Origin: Methylocystis echinoides
GTDB lineage: Bacteria > Pseudomonadota > Alphaproteobacteria > Rhizobiales > Beijerinckiaceae
DNA length: 64,000 nt
Direction: 5' to 3'
Assembly: GCF_027923385.1 (NCBI RefSeq)
Contig: NZ_BSEC01000001.1
Coordinates: 1,190,501-1,254,500, forward strand
Below the pieces are notes generated by a model that saw nothing but the letters and a program-made list of their open reading frames with translations, did no database searches and had not been told where the DNA came from. Both the position numbers and the translations under genes were made by a program. Below, piece by piece: positions 54,529 to 62,277 of the stretch (positions are counted from its first letter, which is position 1; every line of letters begins with the position of its first letter).

Positions 54529-54554
54529 AAACCCCCGGCTCACGCCAGGGGTTT
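54529..54554 (-). terminator. Right-end inward terminator of the IS
   Basis: Read on the minus strand: AAACCCCTGGC pairs with GCCGGGGGTTT (one G-T pair) across a GTGA loop, then T-rich TTTTTGATT. It lies between the BI-1 gene and the transposase start and would block read-through into the transposase. Confidence 0.7.
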
Positions 54555-54566
54555 GTCAGCAGTCTG

Positions 54567-54590
54567 AAGCCCCGCCATTCGGCGGGGCTT
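54567..54590. repeat. Second copy of the 24-bp terminator hairpin (probable target duplication)
   Basis: Identical to 53015-53038: arms AAGCCCCGCC and GGCGGGGCTT with ATTC loop. This copy has no T-run on the minus strand, so on its own it is a poor terminator for the BI-1 gene. Confidence 0.85.
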
Positions 54591-54613
54591 CCAAGCGTTT
54601 TGCGCTGCTCAAC

Positions 54614-55384
54614 TCAGTCGTTACGCTGACCGAAGAGGAACAGCAGCGACTGGAACATGTTGATGAAGTCCAGATAGAGCGACAGGGCGCCGAAAACGCT
54701 CTTCTTCTGCGCAACCTCGTAGCCGTCGCCCTCGTAATACATGTCCTTGATGTTCTGGGTGTCCCAGGCCGTGAGGCCGGAGAAGATCAGAACGGACAGG
54801 ATCGACAGGGCGAACTGAAGGCCGCTCGACTGCAGGAACAGATTGACGAGGCCGGCGATCACCAGACCCCAGACGCCCATCACGAGGAAGGAGCCGAAGG
54901 CCGACAGGTCACGCTTCGTCATGTAGCCGTAGATGCTCAGGCCGCCGAAGGCCGCCGCCGTGATGAAGAACACGCGCGCGACCGAGACGCCGGTGAACAC
55001 CAGCAGAATCGACGACATCGACAGACCCATCACCGCCGAGAAGGCGAGGAACATGTTCCGCGCCGAGGCGGCCGACATGGAGGCGGCGCGCGCGCCGATC
55101 AGGAAGACGAAGCCCAGCGGCGCAAGCATCACCACCCAGCGGAGCGGCGTCGTGTAGAGCATCTGGCCGAAGGGCGACAGGGCCACCAGCTTGCCGCCCA
55201 TGAAGGTCGGGTTGGCGAGCAGATAGGTGCCAAGGGCGACGAGACCGGTCACGGCGAGGCCGAGCGTCATGTAGTTATAGACGCCCAGCATGTAGCTGCG
55301 CAGGCCCTCGTCGATCTCGGCCGTGGTCGAGCGGGCGACCCCGCGGCCGTAGCCGAAGCTCGAGTTGCGGTCGTAATGAGACAT
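54614..55384 (-). CDS. Bax inhibitor-1/YccA family membrane protein
   Basis: A 256-aa inner-membrane protein with seven hydrophobic segments, ending ALSLYLDFINMFQSLLFLFG, the usual BI-1 end. The family includes YccA, which modulates FtsH, and calcium-leak channel homologs. The ATG at 55384 begins MSHYDRNSSFGYGRG; a longer frame upstream is not conserved. The terminator it used to share with the convergent gene is now split from it by an IS. It is expressed from its own promoter in the 440-base upstream gap. Confidence 0.92.
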   Translation of the reverse strand: MSHYDRNSSFGYGRGVARSTTAEIDEGLRSYMLGVYNYMTLGLAVTGLVALGTYLLANPTFMGGKLVALSPFGQMLYTTPLRWVVMLAPLGFVFLIGARAASMSAASARNMFLAFSAVMGLSMSSILLVFTGVSVARVFFITAAAFGGLSIYGYMTKRDLSAFGSFLVMGVWGLVIAGLVNLFLQSSGLQFALSILSVLIFSGLTAWDTQNIKDMYYEGDGYEVAQKKSVFGALSLYLDFINMFQSLLFLFGQRND

Positions 55385-55826
55385 TTTATCCTCTCGATCT
55401 CGAAGGCCCGCCGCGCGGAGAGTCCTGCCGTCCGCGCCCGTTGCCTCAACCATTCTGGTTCCGTCCAATATGGCTTGGCCCGATTTGGGTGGCAAGGCGG
55501 CGCCGCATGAACTCTTGTTAAGGTGGCGCCTTCCTTAACGGCCGCGGGGGAGGCGGATTTGCCGCGCAAGCCCCGGATGCGGCTCCCGCCGCCGCACAGG
55601 GCGGCGGCGCGCGGAGCGGGCGGAGCGGGCGGAGCCGCGGCTACGGGCCATATTGCATGGCGGCAAAGATGACCGATTGTCGCACCCTTGCTGTTCGGGC
55701 TGAATACGCTAACATCGTGGAAATGGCGTCGCCCGCCCTCCCGGGACCGGTAGGATTTTGCGCGACGCGAGGTGAATTGATCCTGAGAGCTGCGTGTCTT
55801 TACCACGCGAAGGCCGGGAGGAGAGC
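55385..55826. other. Intergenic region between divergent BI-1 and an anchored periplasmic protein
   Basis: About 440 bases with no supported gene. It includes a GC-rich tract with repeated GAGCGGGCG units near 55613-55636 and AT-richer parts that probably carry both promoters. No known operator motif was recognised. Confidence 0.45.
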
Positions 55827-56624
55827 ATGAGTGACGATGCCGCGACTTCGTTTCACCGCCGTATGAAGCGTTTCTCGCACCTTGCCGCCGCCGCGGCGCT
55901 GACGGCCCTCGCCGCCTTCGCGGCGGCCCCCGCTGAGGCGCATGGCCGCCTGGGCGCGGCAGAGGGCCGATGTCGCCTGTATATCGGCCCGGACATCATG
56001 AATTTCACGGGCTATCTGCCGGAGGCGTCGAAGAACGAGTTCTGCGAGGATATTCCGTCGACCGGCCCGATGATCATGGTGCTCGACGCGGAGCAGCAGG
56101 AGCTCCGCGACATGAAGATCGAGATCCGAATCGTCAAGGACGTGGGCGGACTGGATAAGGAAGGCGCGGATCTGGAGGCGGCGACGGTCGCCTATCAGCC
56201 GCCGAAGGTCTATCCGACGGGGACGGTCAATTTTGAGCATAATTTCAAGGAAGGCGGCTATTTCGTCGGCATCGTGACCGTCACGGGCGATCACGGCGAG
56301 CAATGGGTGTCGCGCTTCCCCTTCTCGGTCGACCGCAGTTTCATGCGCGATCTGCCGGTTTATCTGACGTTGGCGCTCGGCGTCATCGCGGCCTTCGCGA
56401 TCTATCTGGTGCACCGCCATCGCAACCCGCCGCCGAACATCACGACCGCGGCGGCGGCGTTCAGGGCGCCGCCGCTTCCGGAATCGCGGCTGGATGAGGA
56501 CGATTCGGCCGCGCGCCCGGAGGAGTCGTCCCCCGAGCCAGCCGAGCCGAAGGATGAGGCGAGCGGCGCCGCCCGGGACGATGACCACGACGACTCCGAC
56601 AAGTTCCGGACAGCGGCGGAATAG
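55827..56624 (+). CDS. C-terminally membrane-anchored periplasmic protein, unknown family
   Basis: A 265-aa protein with a signal peptide (hydrophobic core about 18-36, then AAPAEAHG). The mature periplasmic part (about 38-175) is beta-rich with two cysteines in RCRLYIG and NEFCED. It ends NFKEGGYFVGIVTVTGDHGEQW, similar in style to YtkA/FixH-type domains. A single membrane helix follows (about 182-202), then a charged cytoplasmic tail with KDEASGAARDDDHDD. Start ATG at 55827 follows GGGAGGAG. A strong terminator follows. A role in copper or respiration is only a guess. Confidence 0.7.
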   Translation: MSDDAATSFHRRMKRFSHLAAAAALTALAAFAAAPAEAHGRLGAAEGRCRLYIGPDIMNFTGYLPEASKNEFCEDIPSTGPMIMVLDAEQQELRDMKIEIRIVKDVGGLDKEGADLEAATVAYQPPKVYPTGTVNFEHNFKEGGYFVGIVTVTGDHGEQWVSRFPFSVDRSFMRDLPVYLTLALGVIAAFAIYLVHRHRNPPPNITTAAAAFRAPPLPESRLDEDDSAARPEESSPEPAEPKDEASGAARDDDHDDSDKFRTAAE

Positions 56625-56641
56625 GTCGCGGCGCCTGGCGT

Positions 56642-56684
56642 AAAAAAAGAGCGGTCAGCCCCAGGGCTGACCGCTTTTTTTTTG
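56642..56684. terminator. Strong bidirectional intrinsic terminator
   Basis: A 12-bp perfect stem (AGCGGTCAGCCC with GGGCTGACCGCT) flanked by A7 on the left and T9 on the right, between convergent genes. Confidence 0.95.
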
Positions 56685-56707
56685 AACGTGACTTTGTGTC
56701 CGCTTAG

Positions 56708-57505
56708 TCAGTCGTCGCCGCCGTCGATCTGACGCCCGATGATGGCGATGGCCCGCTGATAGACCGTGGCGGCGTTCCAGGCCTGAATGGCGGCGAAATT
56801 GGGCTCACCCGGCTGATAGCCCGCGCCCGCGCTCCAGCCGTGGCCGTGCAGGAAATTTGCGGTGGCCATGAGCGCTGCGCTCGAATTGTCGAGATTGCCG
56901 CCCAACCCATAGTTCAGAATGTTCTTGGGCAGGAACTGCGTCTGCCCGATTTCGCCATGCATGGAGCCGCGCGCGTTCGGCGACAGCGCGCCGTGGTCGA
57001 TGAGCTTCAGCGCCGCATAGAGCTGGTCGGTGAAATATTCCGGGCGGCGGCAATCATAGGCGAGCGTCGCGACGGCGGAGAGCGCGTGCTGGTTGCCGTG
57101 GACGGCGCCAAAACCTGTCTCCATGCCCCAGATCGCGATCAGCGGTCCCGGCGGAACGCCGTAGCGCTGCTGGATGGCGGAGAAGAGGGCGGCCTGTGAG
57201 CGCTTGAGCTGCCGGCCGCGCGCCACGATCGTCGAGGCGCCGCGCTTGGCCATGAAGGCGTCCAGCGACAGGCGGAAGCTCTTCTGCCCGCGATCGGCCG
57301 AAATGGTCGGTCCGTTGTAATGCGCGTTCATCAGCGCGCTGATGCCCGCCTCGCCGACGCGTCCGCGCGCTTCCTCGGCGAAACTCTGTTTCCAGTTTTC
57401 GAAGCCGCCGGGGCCATTGCCGCATTGCGCCGCCAGGGCGGACGGCGCGCCAAGGAGCGCCATCAAAAAGGGCAGCGCCGCCGCGCTCGTGAAATACCGC
57501 CTCAT
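56708..57505 (-). CDS. Lytic murein transglycosylase (MltB-like)
   Basis: A 265-aa exported enzyme that cleaves peptidoglycan glycan strands. It has a signal peptide (PFLMALLGAPSALA) and the SLT-2 fold with catalytic Glu129 in IWGMETGFGAVHGN. DHGALSPNARGSMHGEIGQTQF and the C-terminal GEPNFAAIQAWN are typical of the MltB-like subgroup. There is no lipobox, so it is a soluble periplasmic form. The ATG at 57505 follows GGAGGAGG. Confidence 0.9.
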   Translation of the reverse strand: MRRYFTSAAALPFLMALLGAPSALAAQCGNGPGGFENWKQSFAEEARGRVGEAGISALMNAHYNGPTISADRGQKSFRLSLDAFMAKRGASTIVARGRQLKRSQAALFSAIQQRYGVPPGPLIAIWGMETGFGAVHGNQHALSAVATLAYDCRRPEYFTDQLYAALKLIDHGALSPNARGSMHGEIGQTQFLPKNILNYGLGGNLDNSSAALMATANFLHGHGWSAGAGYQPGEPNFAAIQAWNAATVYQRAIAIIGRQIDGGDD

Positions 57506-57661
57506 CAGCCTCCTCCGGGGCACAGTCGCAATGCGGCGAGCCTAACTGATTTTGCCGCCGCGGCAACTGCCGCCCGGCGCAGTGGATGTTCGCATATTGT
57601 TCTTGCTTATCGGTCAGTCAGTCCTTATAGTCAAGGCATAGTTTGTGGGTGGGAGTCTGTG

Positions 57662-59200
57662 ATGGCGGTGAGGGTGGCGACGGTCGCTTTCGAAGGCGTG
57701 GAGGCGCGGCCCGTCGACGTGCAAGTGCAGATATCGCCCGGTTCGGTCGTCTTCAACGTCGTCGGCCTGGCCGACAAGGCCGTCGGCGAGTCGCGCGAGC
57801 GGGTGCGCGCGGCGCTGATCGCCTCGGGCCTTGCGTTGCCCGCCAAGCGCATCACGGTCAATCTCGCGCCGGCGGACATGCCGAAGGAGGGAAGCCATTA
57901 CGATCTTCCCATCGCGCTGGGCGTGATGGCGGCGATCGGCGCGCTGCCGTCCGACGCGCTCGAGGGTTACGTCGTCCTTGGCGAGCTTGCGCTTGATGGC
58001 GCGCTGACTCCGGTCGCTGGCGTGCTGCCGGCGGCGGTGGCGGCGAATGCGCGCGGGCAGGGGCTCATTTGTCCGCAGGAATGCGGGCCGGAGGCGGCCT
58101 GGGCGTCGCGCGACATGGACGTGCTGGCGCCGCGCTCGCTCATCCAGCTCGTCAATCACGTCAAGGGGACGCAGGTGCTCGCGCGGCCGGAGCCCGCCGT
58201 GCGCGCGCTCGCGGCGGCGCTGCCGGACCTTTCCGAGATCAAGGGGCAGGAAAGCGCCAAGCGCGCGCTGGAGATCGCGGCGGCGGGCGGCCACAATCTG
58301 CTGATGAGCGGCCCGCCCGGAGCCGGCAAGTCCATGCTGGCGGCGCGTCTGCCGTCGATTCTGCCGCCGCTCACGCCGCGCGAATTACTGGAAGTGTCGA
58401 TGATCCATTCCGTCGCCGGCCAGATCGCCGGTGGCGAACTGACGGACCGACGGCCCTTCCGCGCGCCGCATCATTCGGCCTCGATGGCGGCGCTGGTCGG
58501 CGGTGGGACGCACGCCCGGCCCGGCGAGATTTCACTGGCCCACCAGGGCGTCCTTTTCCTCGACGAACTGCCGGAGTTTCAGCCCCAGGTTCTGGACAGT
58601 CTGCGGCAGCCGCTGGAGACGGGCGAGGTCGCCATCTCGCGCGCCAACCATCGCGCCGTCTATCCGGCGCGTTTCCAGCTGGTCGCGGCGATGAATCCCT
58701 GCCGCTGCGGTCATGCGCGCGACGCGGGCTACGCCTGTCGCCGGCAACCGAACGAGCGTTGCGTCGCCCAATATCAGGCCCGGCTCTCGGGGCCGTTGCT
58801 GGATCGGTTCGATCTGCAGATCGAGGTGCCGGCCGTCACCGCCGCCGATCTCGTTCTCCCGCCGCCGTCCGAGGGCTCGCAACAGGTCGCCGCGCGGGTC
58901 GCCCATGCGCGCAGCCTGCAACGCGCGCGCTATGAGGCGCTGGGGCTTGCGGGCGTCACCGCCAACGCCGCGGCGCCGGCGGCCGTCATCGAGCGCGTGG
59001 CGTTGCTGGACGGCCCGGGCGCGTCGCTCATTCGGGAAGCGTCGGAGCGTTTCGCGCTCACCGCGCGCGGTTTCCACCGGGTGCTGAAACTCGCCCGCAC
59101 CATCGCCGACCTCGACGGCGCCGAGCACGTCGCGCGCCCGCATCTCGCCGAGGCGCTTTCCTATCGCGCGGGGCTGTCCGCTAATCGGGTCGCCGCGTGA
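57662..59200 (+). CDS. comM: YifB/ComM family Mg-chelatase-like AAA+ ATPase
   Basis: The 512-aa protein has an N-terminal Lon-like domain (about 1-170), a chelatase-type AAA+ domain with Walker A GPPGAGKS and Walker B LFLDELPEF, and a C-terminal domain with FALTARGFHRVLKLARTIADLDG. ComM helicases promote branch migration during natural transformation. The ATG at 57662 begins MAVRVATVAFEGVEA. Its TGA overlaps the GTG start of a hybrid kinase by four bases. DNA-uptake genes are not nearby. Confidence 0.93.
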   Translation: MAVRVATVAFEGVEARPVDVQVQISPGSVVFNVVGLADKAVGESRERVRAALIASGLALPAKRITVNLAPADMPKEGSHYDLPIALGVMAAIGALPSDALEGYVVLGELALDGALTPVAGVLPAAVAANARGQGLICPQECGPEAAWASRDMDVLAPRSLIQLVNHVKGTQVLARPEPAVRALAAALPDLSEIKGQESAKRALEIAAAGGHNLLMSGPPGAGKSMLAARLPSILPPLTPRELLEVSMIHSVAGQIAGGELTDRRPFRAPHHSASMAALVGGGTHARPGEISLAHQGVLFLDELPEFQPQVLDSLRQPLETGEVAISRANHRAVYPARFQLVAAMNPCRCGHARDAGYACRRQPNERCVAQYQARLSGPLLDRFDLQIEVPAVTAADLVLPPPSEGSQQVAARVAHARSLQRARYEALGLAGVTANAAAPAAVIERVALLDGPGASLIREASERFALTARGFHRVLKLARTIADLDGAEHVARPHLAEALSYRAGLSANRVAA

Positions 59201-60927
59201 CAGCGCCGGCCGACGGCGTCCTCCCGGCCGCGCTCGGCCTGTTGCTGCTTTTGGCCTGCGGCCTTCTTCTGTTGCAGCGCCGGGCCGCCGCGCGGCTCGA
59301 ACAAGAGATTGCGGCGCTGCGCGTCTCTGCGCGGGCGATGGAAACGGCCGATGCGGCGACGCCCGCAAAGGCGCGATTTCTGGCGACGGTGAGCCATGAG
59401 ATCCGCACGCCGCTCAATGGCGTCCTCGGGCTCGCGCAGCTTCTCGCCATGACGCGGCTCGACGCGGAACAGGCGAGCTATGTCGAGGCGATGAGCGATT
59501 CCGGCCGCGCGCTGGCGCAGCTCATCGACGACATTCTCGATTTTTCGCAGATCGAATCCGGCATGCTCAGGCTGCGGCGCGACACCTTCGCGCTCGTCCC
59601 GCTGGTCGAAGGCGCGATCGAACTTCTGGCGCCGCGGGCGATGGCCAAGGGACTGGAGATCGCGGCGCATGTCAGCCCCCGGGCGCCCCGTGAACTGACA
59701 GGCGATCCGGCGCGCCTTCGGCAGGCGCTGATCAATCTTCTCGGCAATGCGGTGAATTACACGGAACGGGGCGGCGTCAGTCTGCGGGTCGAGGTCGACG
59801 ACGGCTTCCTGCGTTTCGATGTGCGCGACAGCGGGCCGGGCGTGCCGGCGTCGGCGCGCGAGACGATTTTTCAGGCGTTCGAGCGGGCCGACACCGAAAC
59901 GACGCGTCGTCAGGCCGGCGCCGGTCTGGGCCTGTCAATCTCCAGACGTCTGGTCGATCTGATGGGTGGAACGCTGACGCTGGCCGAGACTTCCGACGCG
60001 GGGTCGACCTTTGCCATCACGCTGCCGCTCGACGGGAACTCTCTACCCAGCAGGGCGACGCCGCTTGCCGGTCAACGCGCGCTGATTGTCGCCGAAAGCC
60101 TGTTCGTGGCCCCCTGTCTCGCCGAATCGCTGACGGCCGCGGGGGCGGAAGCGACGATCATGACCGGCGACCGCGCCAGCGGATATTTTGCCGGCGGGGA
60201 CGACGACGCCTGCAACGTCGTGATTCTCGACTGCGCGCTGGGCCCGCAGATGGTCCGTCGTCTGGCGCGCGACGCGCGCAGCGGCGGCGGGGCGCGGCGG
60301 CTGTTCCTTCTGTTTTCGCCGCTGGAGCGCCGCGCCTTCGCGGAGGCGGCCTTGTCAGATGTCGACGGCTGGCTGGTCAAGCCGGTGCGGCAGGCCTCGC
60401 TTCTCGCGCGTCTCTCACATATGCCGCCGGATCCGCCGCGCGTCGCCGCCGCTCCCTTTCCCGTGCTGGAAGGGCTCTCGATCCTGCTGGCCGAGGACAA
60501 TGAGGTGAATGCGCTGATCATCACGCGCGCGCTCGAGAAATACGGGGCGCGGGTCGCGCGGGCGCGGGACGGCGCTGCGGCGGTCGCCCTGTCGACGCGC
60601 AGCCTTGCGCCTGGCGCCGCGCCATTCGACGCAATCCTCATGGATCTGTTCCTGCCCGGATGCGATGGGCGCGAGGCCACGCGCCGAATCCGCGCCGCCG
60701 AACGCAGCGCCGGCGCGGGGCGCACGCCGATCGTCGTTCTGACCGCCAGCGTGCTGGAGGCTGATGCGCGCGCGGCCCGGGCGGCCGGGGCCGACGCCTT
60801 GATGACCAAGCCCGTCGATCTGGCGCAGCTGGCGATGACCCTCGATGCGATGCGCGCGGCGCCGGCTGAGGGGCCGAGGGGCTATGCGCCGCTGGGCGCG
60901 ATGGTTCCAAATCTGCCGGAACGATAG
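59197..60927 (+). CDS. Hybrid sensor histidine kinase/response regulator
   Basis: A 576-aa hybrid kinase. One N-terminal hydrophobic segment (about 9-28) tethers it to the membrane; no large sensor domain follows. HisKA has the acceptor His67 (VSHEIRTPLNG); HATPase has LGNAVNY, DSGPGVP and GLGLSISRRL. A degenerate receiver-like region (about 290-400) precedes a full receiver (427-545) with phospho-acceptor Asp483 and Lys538. It starts at a GTG overlapping the comM stop, so it is translationally coupled. Its 3' end overlaps the convergent pirin gene by 46 bases. The signal is unknown. Confidence 0.9.
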   Translation: MTAPADGVLPAALGLLLLLACGLLLLQRRAAARLEQEIAALRVSARAMETADAATPAKARFLATVSHEIRTPLNGVLGLAQLLAMTRLDAEQASYVEAMSDSGRALAQLIDDILDFSQIESGMLRLRRDTFALVPLVEGAIELLAPRAMAKGLEIAAHVSPRAPRELTGDPARLRQALINLLGNAVNYTERGGVSLRVEVDDGFLRFDVRDSGPGVPASARETIFQAFERADTETTRRQAGAGLGLSISRRLVDLMGGTLTLAETSDAGSTFAITLPLDGNSLPSRATPLAGQRALIVAESLFVAPCLAESLTAAGAEATIMTGDRASGYFAGGDDDACNVVILDCALGPQMVRRLARDARSGGGARRLFLLFSPLERRAFAEAALSDVDGWLVKPVRQASLLARLSHMPPDPPRVAAAPFPVLEGLSILLAEDNEVNALIITRALEKYGARVARARDGAAAVALSTRSLAPGAAPFDAILMDLFLPGCDGREATRRIRAAERSAGAGRTPIVVLTASVLEADARAARAAGADALMTKPVDLAQLAMTLDAMRAAPAEGPRGYAPLGAMVPNLPER

Positions 60928-61760
60928 TCGTCGACCGCCTGACGGATTTCGTCGGCCGAATTCATCACGAAGGGGCCCTGCTGCACGACGGGATCGTGGA
61001 TCGGTTCGCCGCTCAGCAAAAGCAGCTTGGCGTCGGCCTGCGCCGAAATCGAAATATCGCCGCCATGGCGCTCGAAGACCACGGTCTCGCCGGCGCGCAC
61101 ATGCCCCTGACCATTGACGACGACCGGGCCGTCGATGACGACGACGATGAGATTATGACCTTCGGGCAGCGCGAAAACGGCGGTTTTGCCCGCATCGACG
61201 CGGACGTCCCAGATATTCATGGCAGTCGCCGTCTGCGCCGGGCCGCGCGCGCCGCCAAATTCACCGGCGATCACCCGCAGGAGGCCGCATTCGTCGGCAA
61301 GATCAAGCCGCGGAATCTGTGCGTCGAGGAGGGTCTGGTAGCGCGGCGCCGTCATTTTCAGCCGCGCCGGGAGATTGACCCATAGCTGAAGCAGTTCGAG
61401 GCGGCCGCCGCTGCGCGTGAAGGCGTCGGAGTGGAATTCCTCGTGGATCACGCCGGCGCCGGCGGTCATCCATTGCACGTCGCCCGGCCCGATCAGCCCG
61501 CCCGCGCCGGTCGAATCGCGATGTGCGACCTCGCCGTCCAGGACAATGGTGACGGTCTCGAAGCCGCGATGCGGATGGGCGCCGACGCCGCGCCGGTGAT
61601 CGCCAGGCGGAAAATCCGCCGGTCCGGCGTAATCGAGGAGCAGGAACGGACTGACATGCGCGCCGAGCTCCGCATGGGAGAAGAGCTGGCGCACGGGAAA
61701 GCCGTCGCCTACCCAATGCATCGACTCCGGGGCGGGATGGACGCTGACGATTTTCCTCAT
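60882..61760 (-). CDS. Pirin family protein
   Basis: A 292-aa bicupin. The N-terminal cupin has the metal-binding set PHRGFETVTIVLDGEVAH and EFHS; the C-terminal cupin is less conserved. Pirins can act as quercetinases or redox-linked regulators. The ATG at 61760 (MRKIVSVHPAPESMHW) is standard. The gene overlaps the hybrid kinase tail in convergent orientation. Confidence 0.92.
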   Translation of the reverse strand: MRKIVSVHPAPESMHWVGDGFPVRQLFSHAELGAHVSPFLLLDYAGPADFPPGDHRRGVGAHPHRGFETVTIVLDGEVAHRDSTGAGGLIGPGDVQWMTAGAGVIHEEFHSDAFTRSGGRLELLQLWVNLPARLKMTAPRYQTLLDAQIPRLDLADECGLLRVIAGEFGGARGPAQTATAMNIWDVRVDAGKTAVFALPEGHNLIVVVIDGPVVVNGQGHVRAGETVVFERHGGDISISAQADAKLLLLSGEPIHDPVVQQGPFVMNSADEIRQAVDDYRSGRFGTIAPSGA

Positions 61761-61886
61761 GGGGCGCGCTCCTTAGAGACTTAATTTGTTCCCGCCGCCC
61801 CGGTTTCAAACGGGCGTGAAACGCCTTGACGCGGCGCGGGCAAACGCCAAAAAGGCGCGGGTTGGTTTTCAGCCAAGGGATCGGAA

Positions 61887-62207
61887 ATGGACTGGATTAT
61901 CCTCCTGATCGGGAGCGTCTGCGAGGTCGGCTGGCTCGTCGGCATGAAATACGCCGACGGCTTCACCCGCTTCTGGCCCTCGGCGATCATGGTTTTTTTC
62001 ATGATTGCGAGCATCGGCTGTCTGGGCGTCGCCGTAAAGACGATCCCCGCCGGCACGGCCTATGCGGTCTGGACAGGCGGCAGCATCGCCGCCGTGGCGA
62101 TCGTGGGCGTGCTTCTCTTCCACGAACCGGCGACGCCGCTGCGGCTGGCGTCCGTCCTGCTGATCGTGGCCGGCATGGTGGGCCTGCGGCTGAGCGGGGT
62201 GGAGTGA
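61887..62207 (+). CDS. SMR-family exporter of the SugE/Gdx type
   Basis: A 106-aa protein with four hydrophobic helices. CEVGWLVGMKYADGFTR (Glu13) and GTAYAVWTG place it nearer the guanidinium exporter subtype (SugE/Gdx) than EmrE. In characterised members a membrane-embedded glutamate exchanges guanidinium for protons. No guanidine riboswitch was recognised in the 126 bases upstream. The convergent neighbour encodes an amidinotransferase, a guanidino-chemistry enzyme. Confidence 0.88.
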   Translation: MDWIILLIGSVCEVGWLVGMKYADGFTRFWPSAIMVFFMIASIGCLGVAVKTIPAGTAYAVWTGGSIAAVAIVGVLLFHEPATPLRLASVLLIVAGMVGLRLSGVE

Positions 62208-62277
62208 TCGGGCGGCAGCCCGCTGATCCTCCCCGCGTCGCCTTTTCTCCGCGAACGCCGCAGGTTCATGAGCGACG

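Larger units (their letters stand above)
53039..54566 (-). mobile_element. IS1182-family insertion sequence, intact
   Basis: About 1528 bp, bounded by inverted repeats starting CAGAC(CA/TG)CTGACAAACCCC (17 of 19 matching). It contains a single full-length transposase gene on the minus strand. Flanking both ends is an identical 24-bp sequence (53015-53038 and 54567-54590) that is itself a complete hairpin, so the likely target duplication is the whole terminator stem-loop. Both ends hold subterminal hairpins with T-runs pointing into the element. The transposase frame is undamaged, which suggests a recent or active copy. Confidence 0.88.

Noticed and set aside
61761..61886. Possible guanidine riboswitch before the SugE/Gdx-like gene
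   Set aside because: Short hairpins such as TTTCA/TGAAA are present, but the paired ACGR loops of mini-ykkC or other guanidine motifs are not seen.
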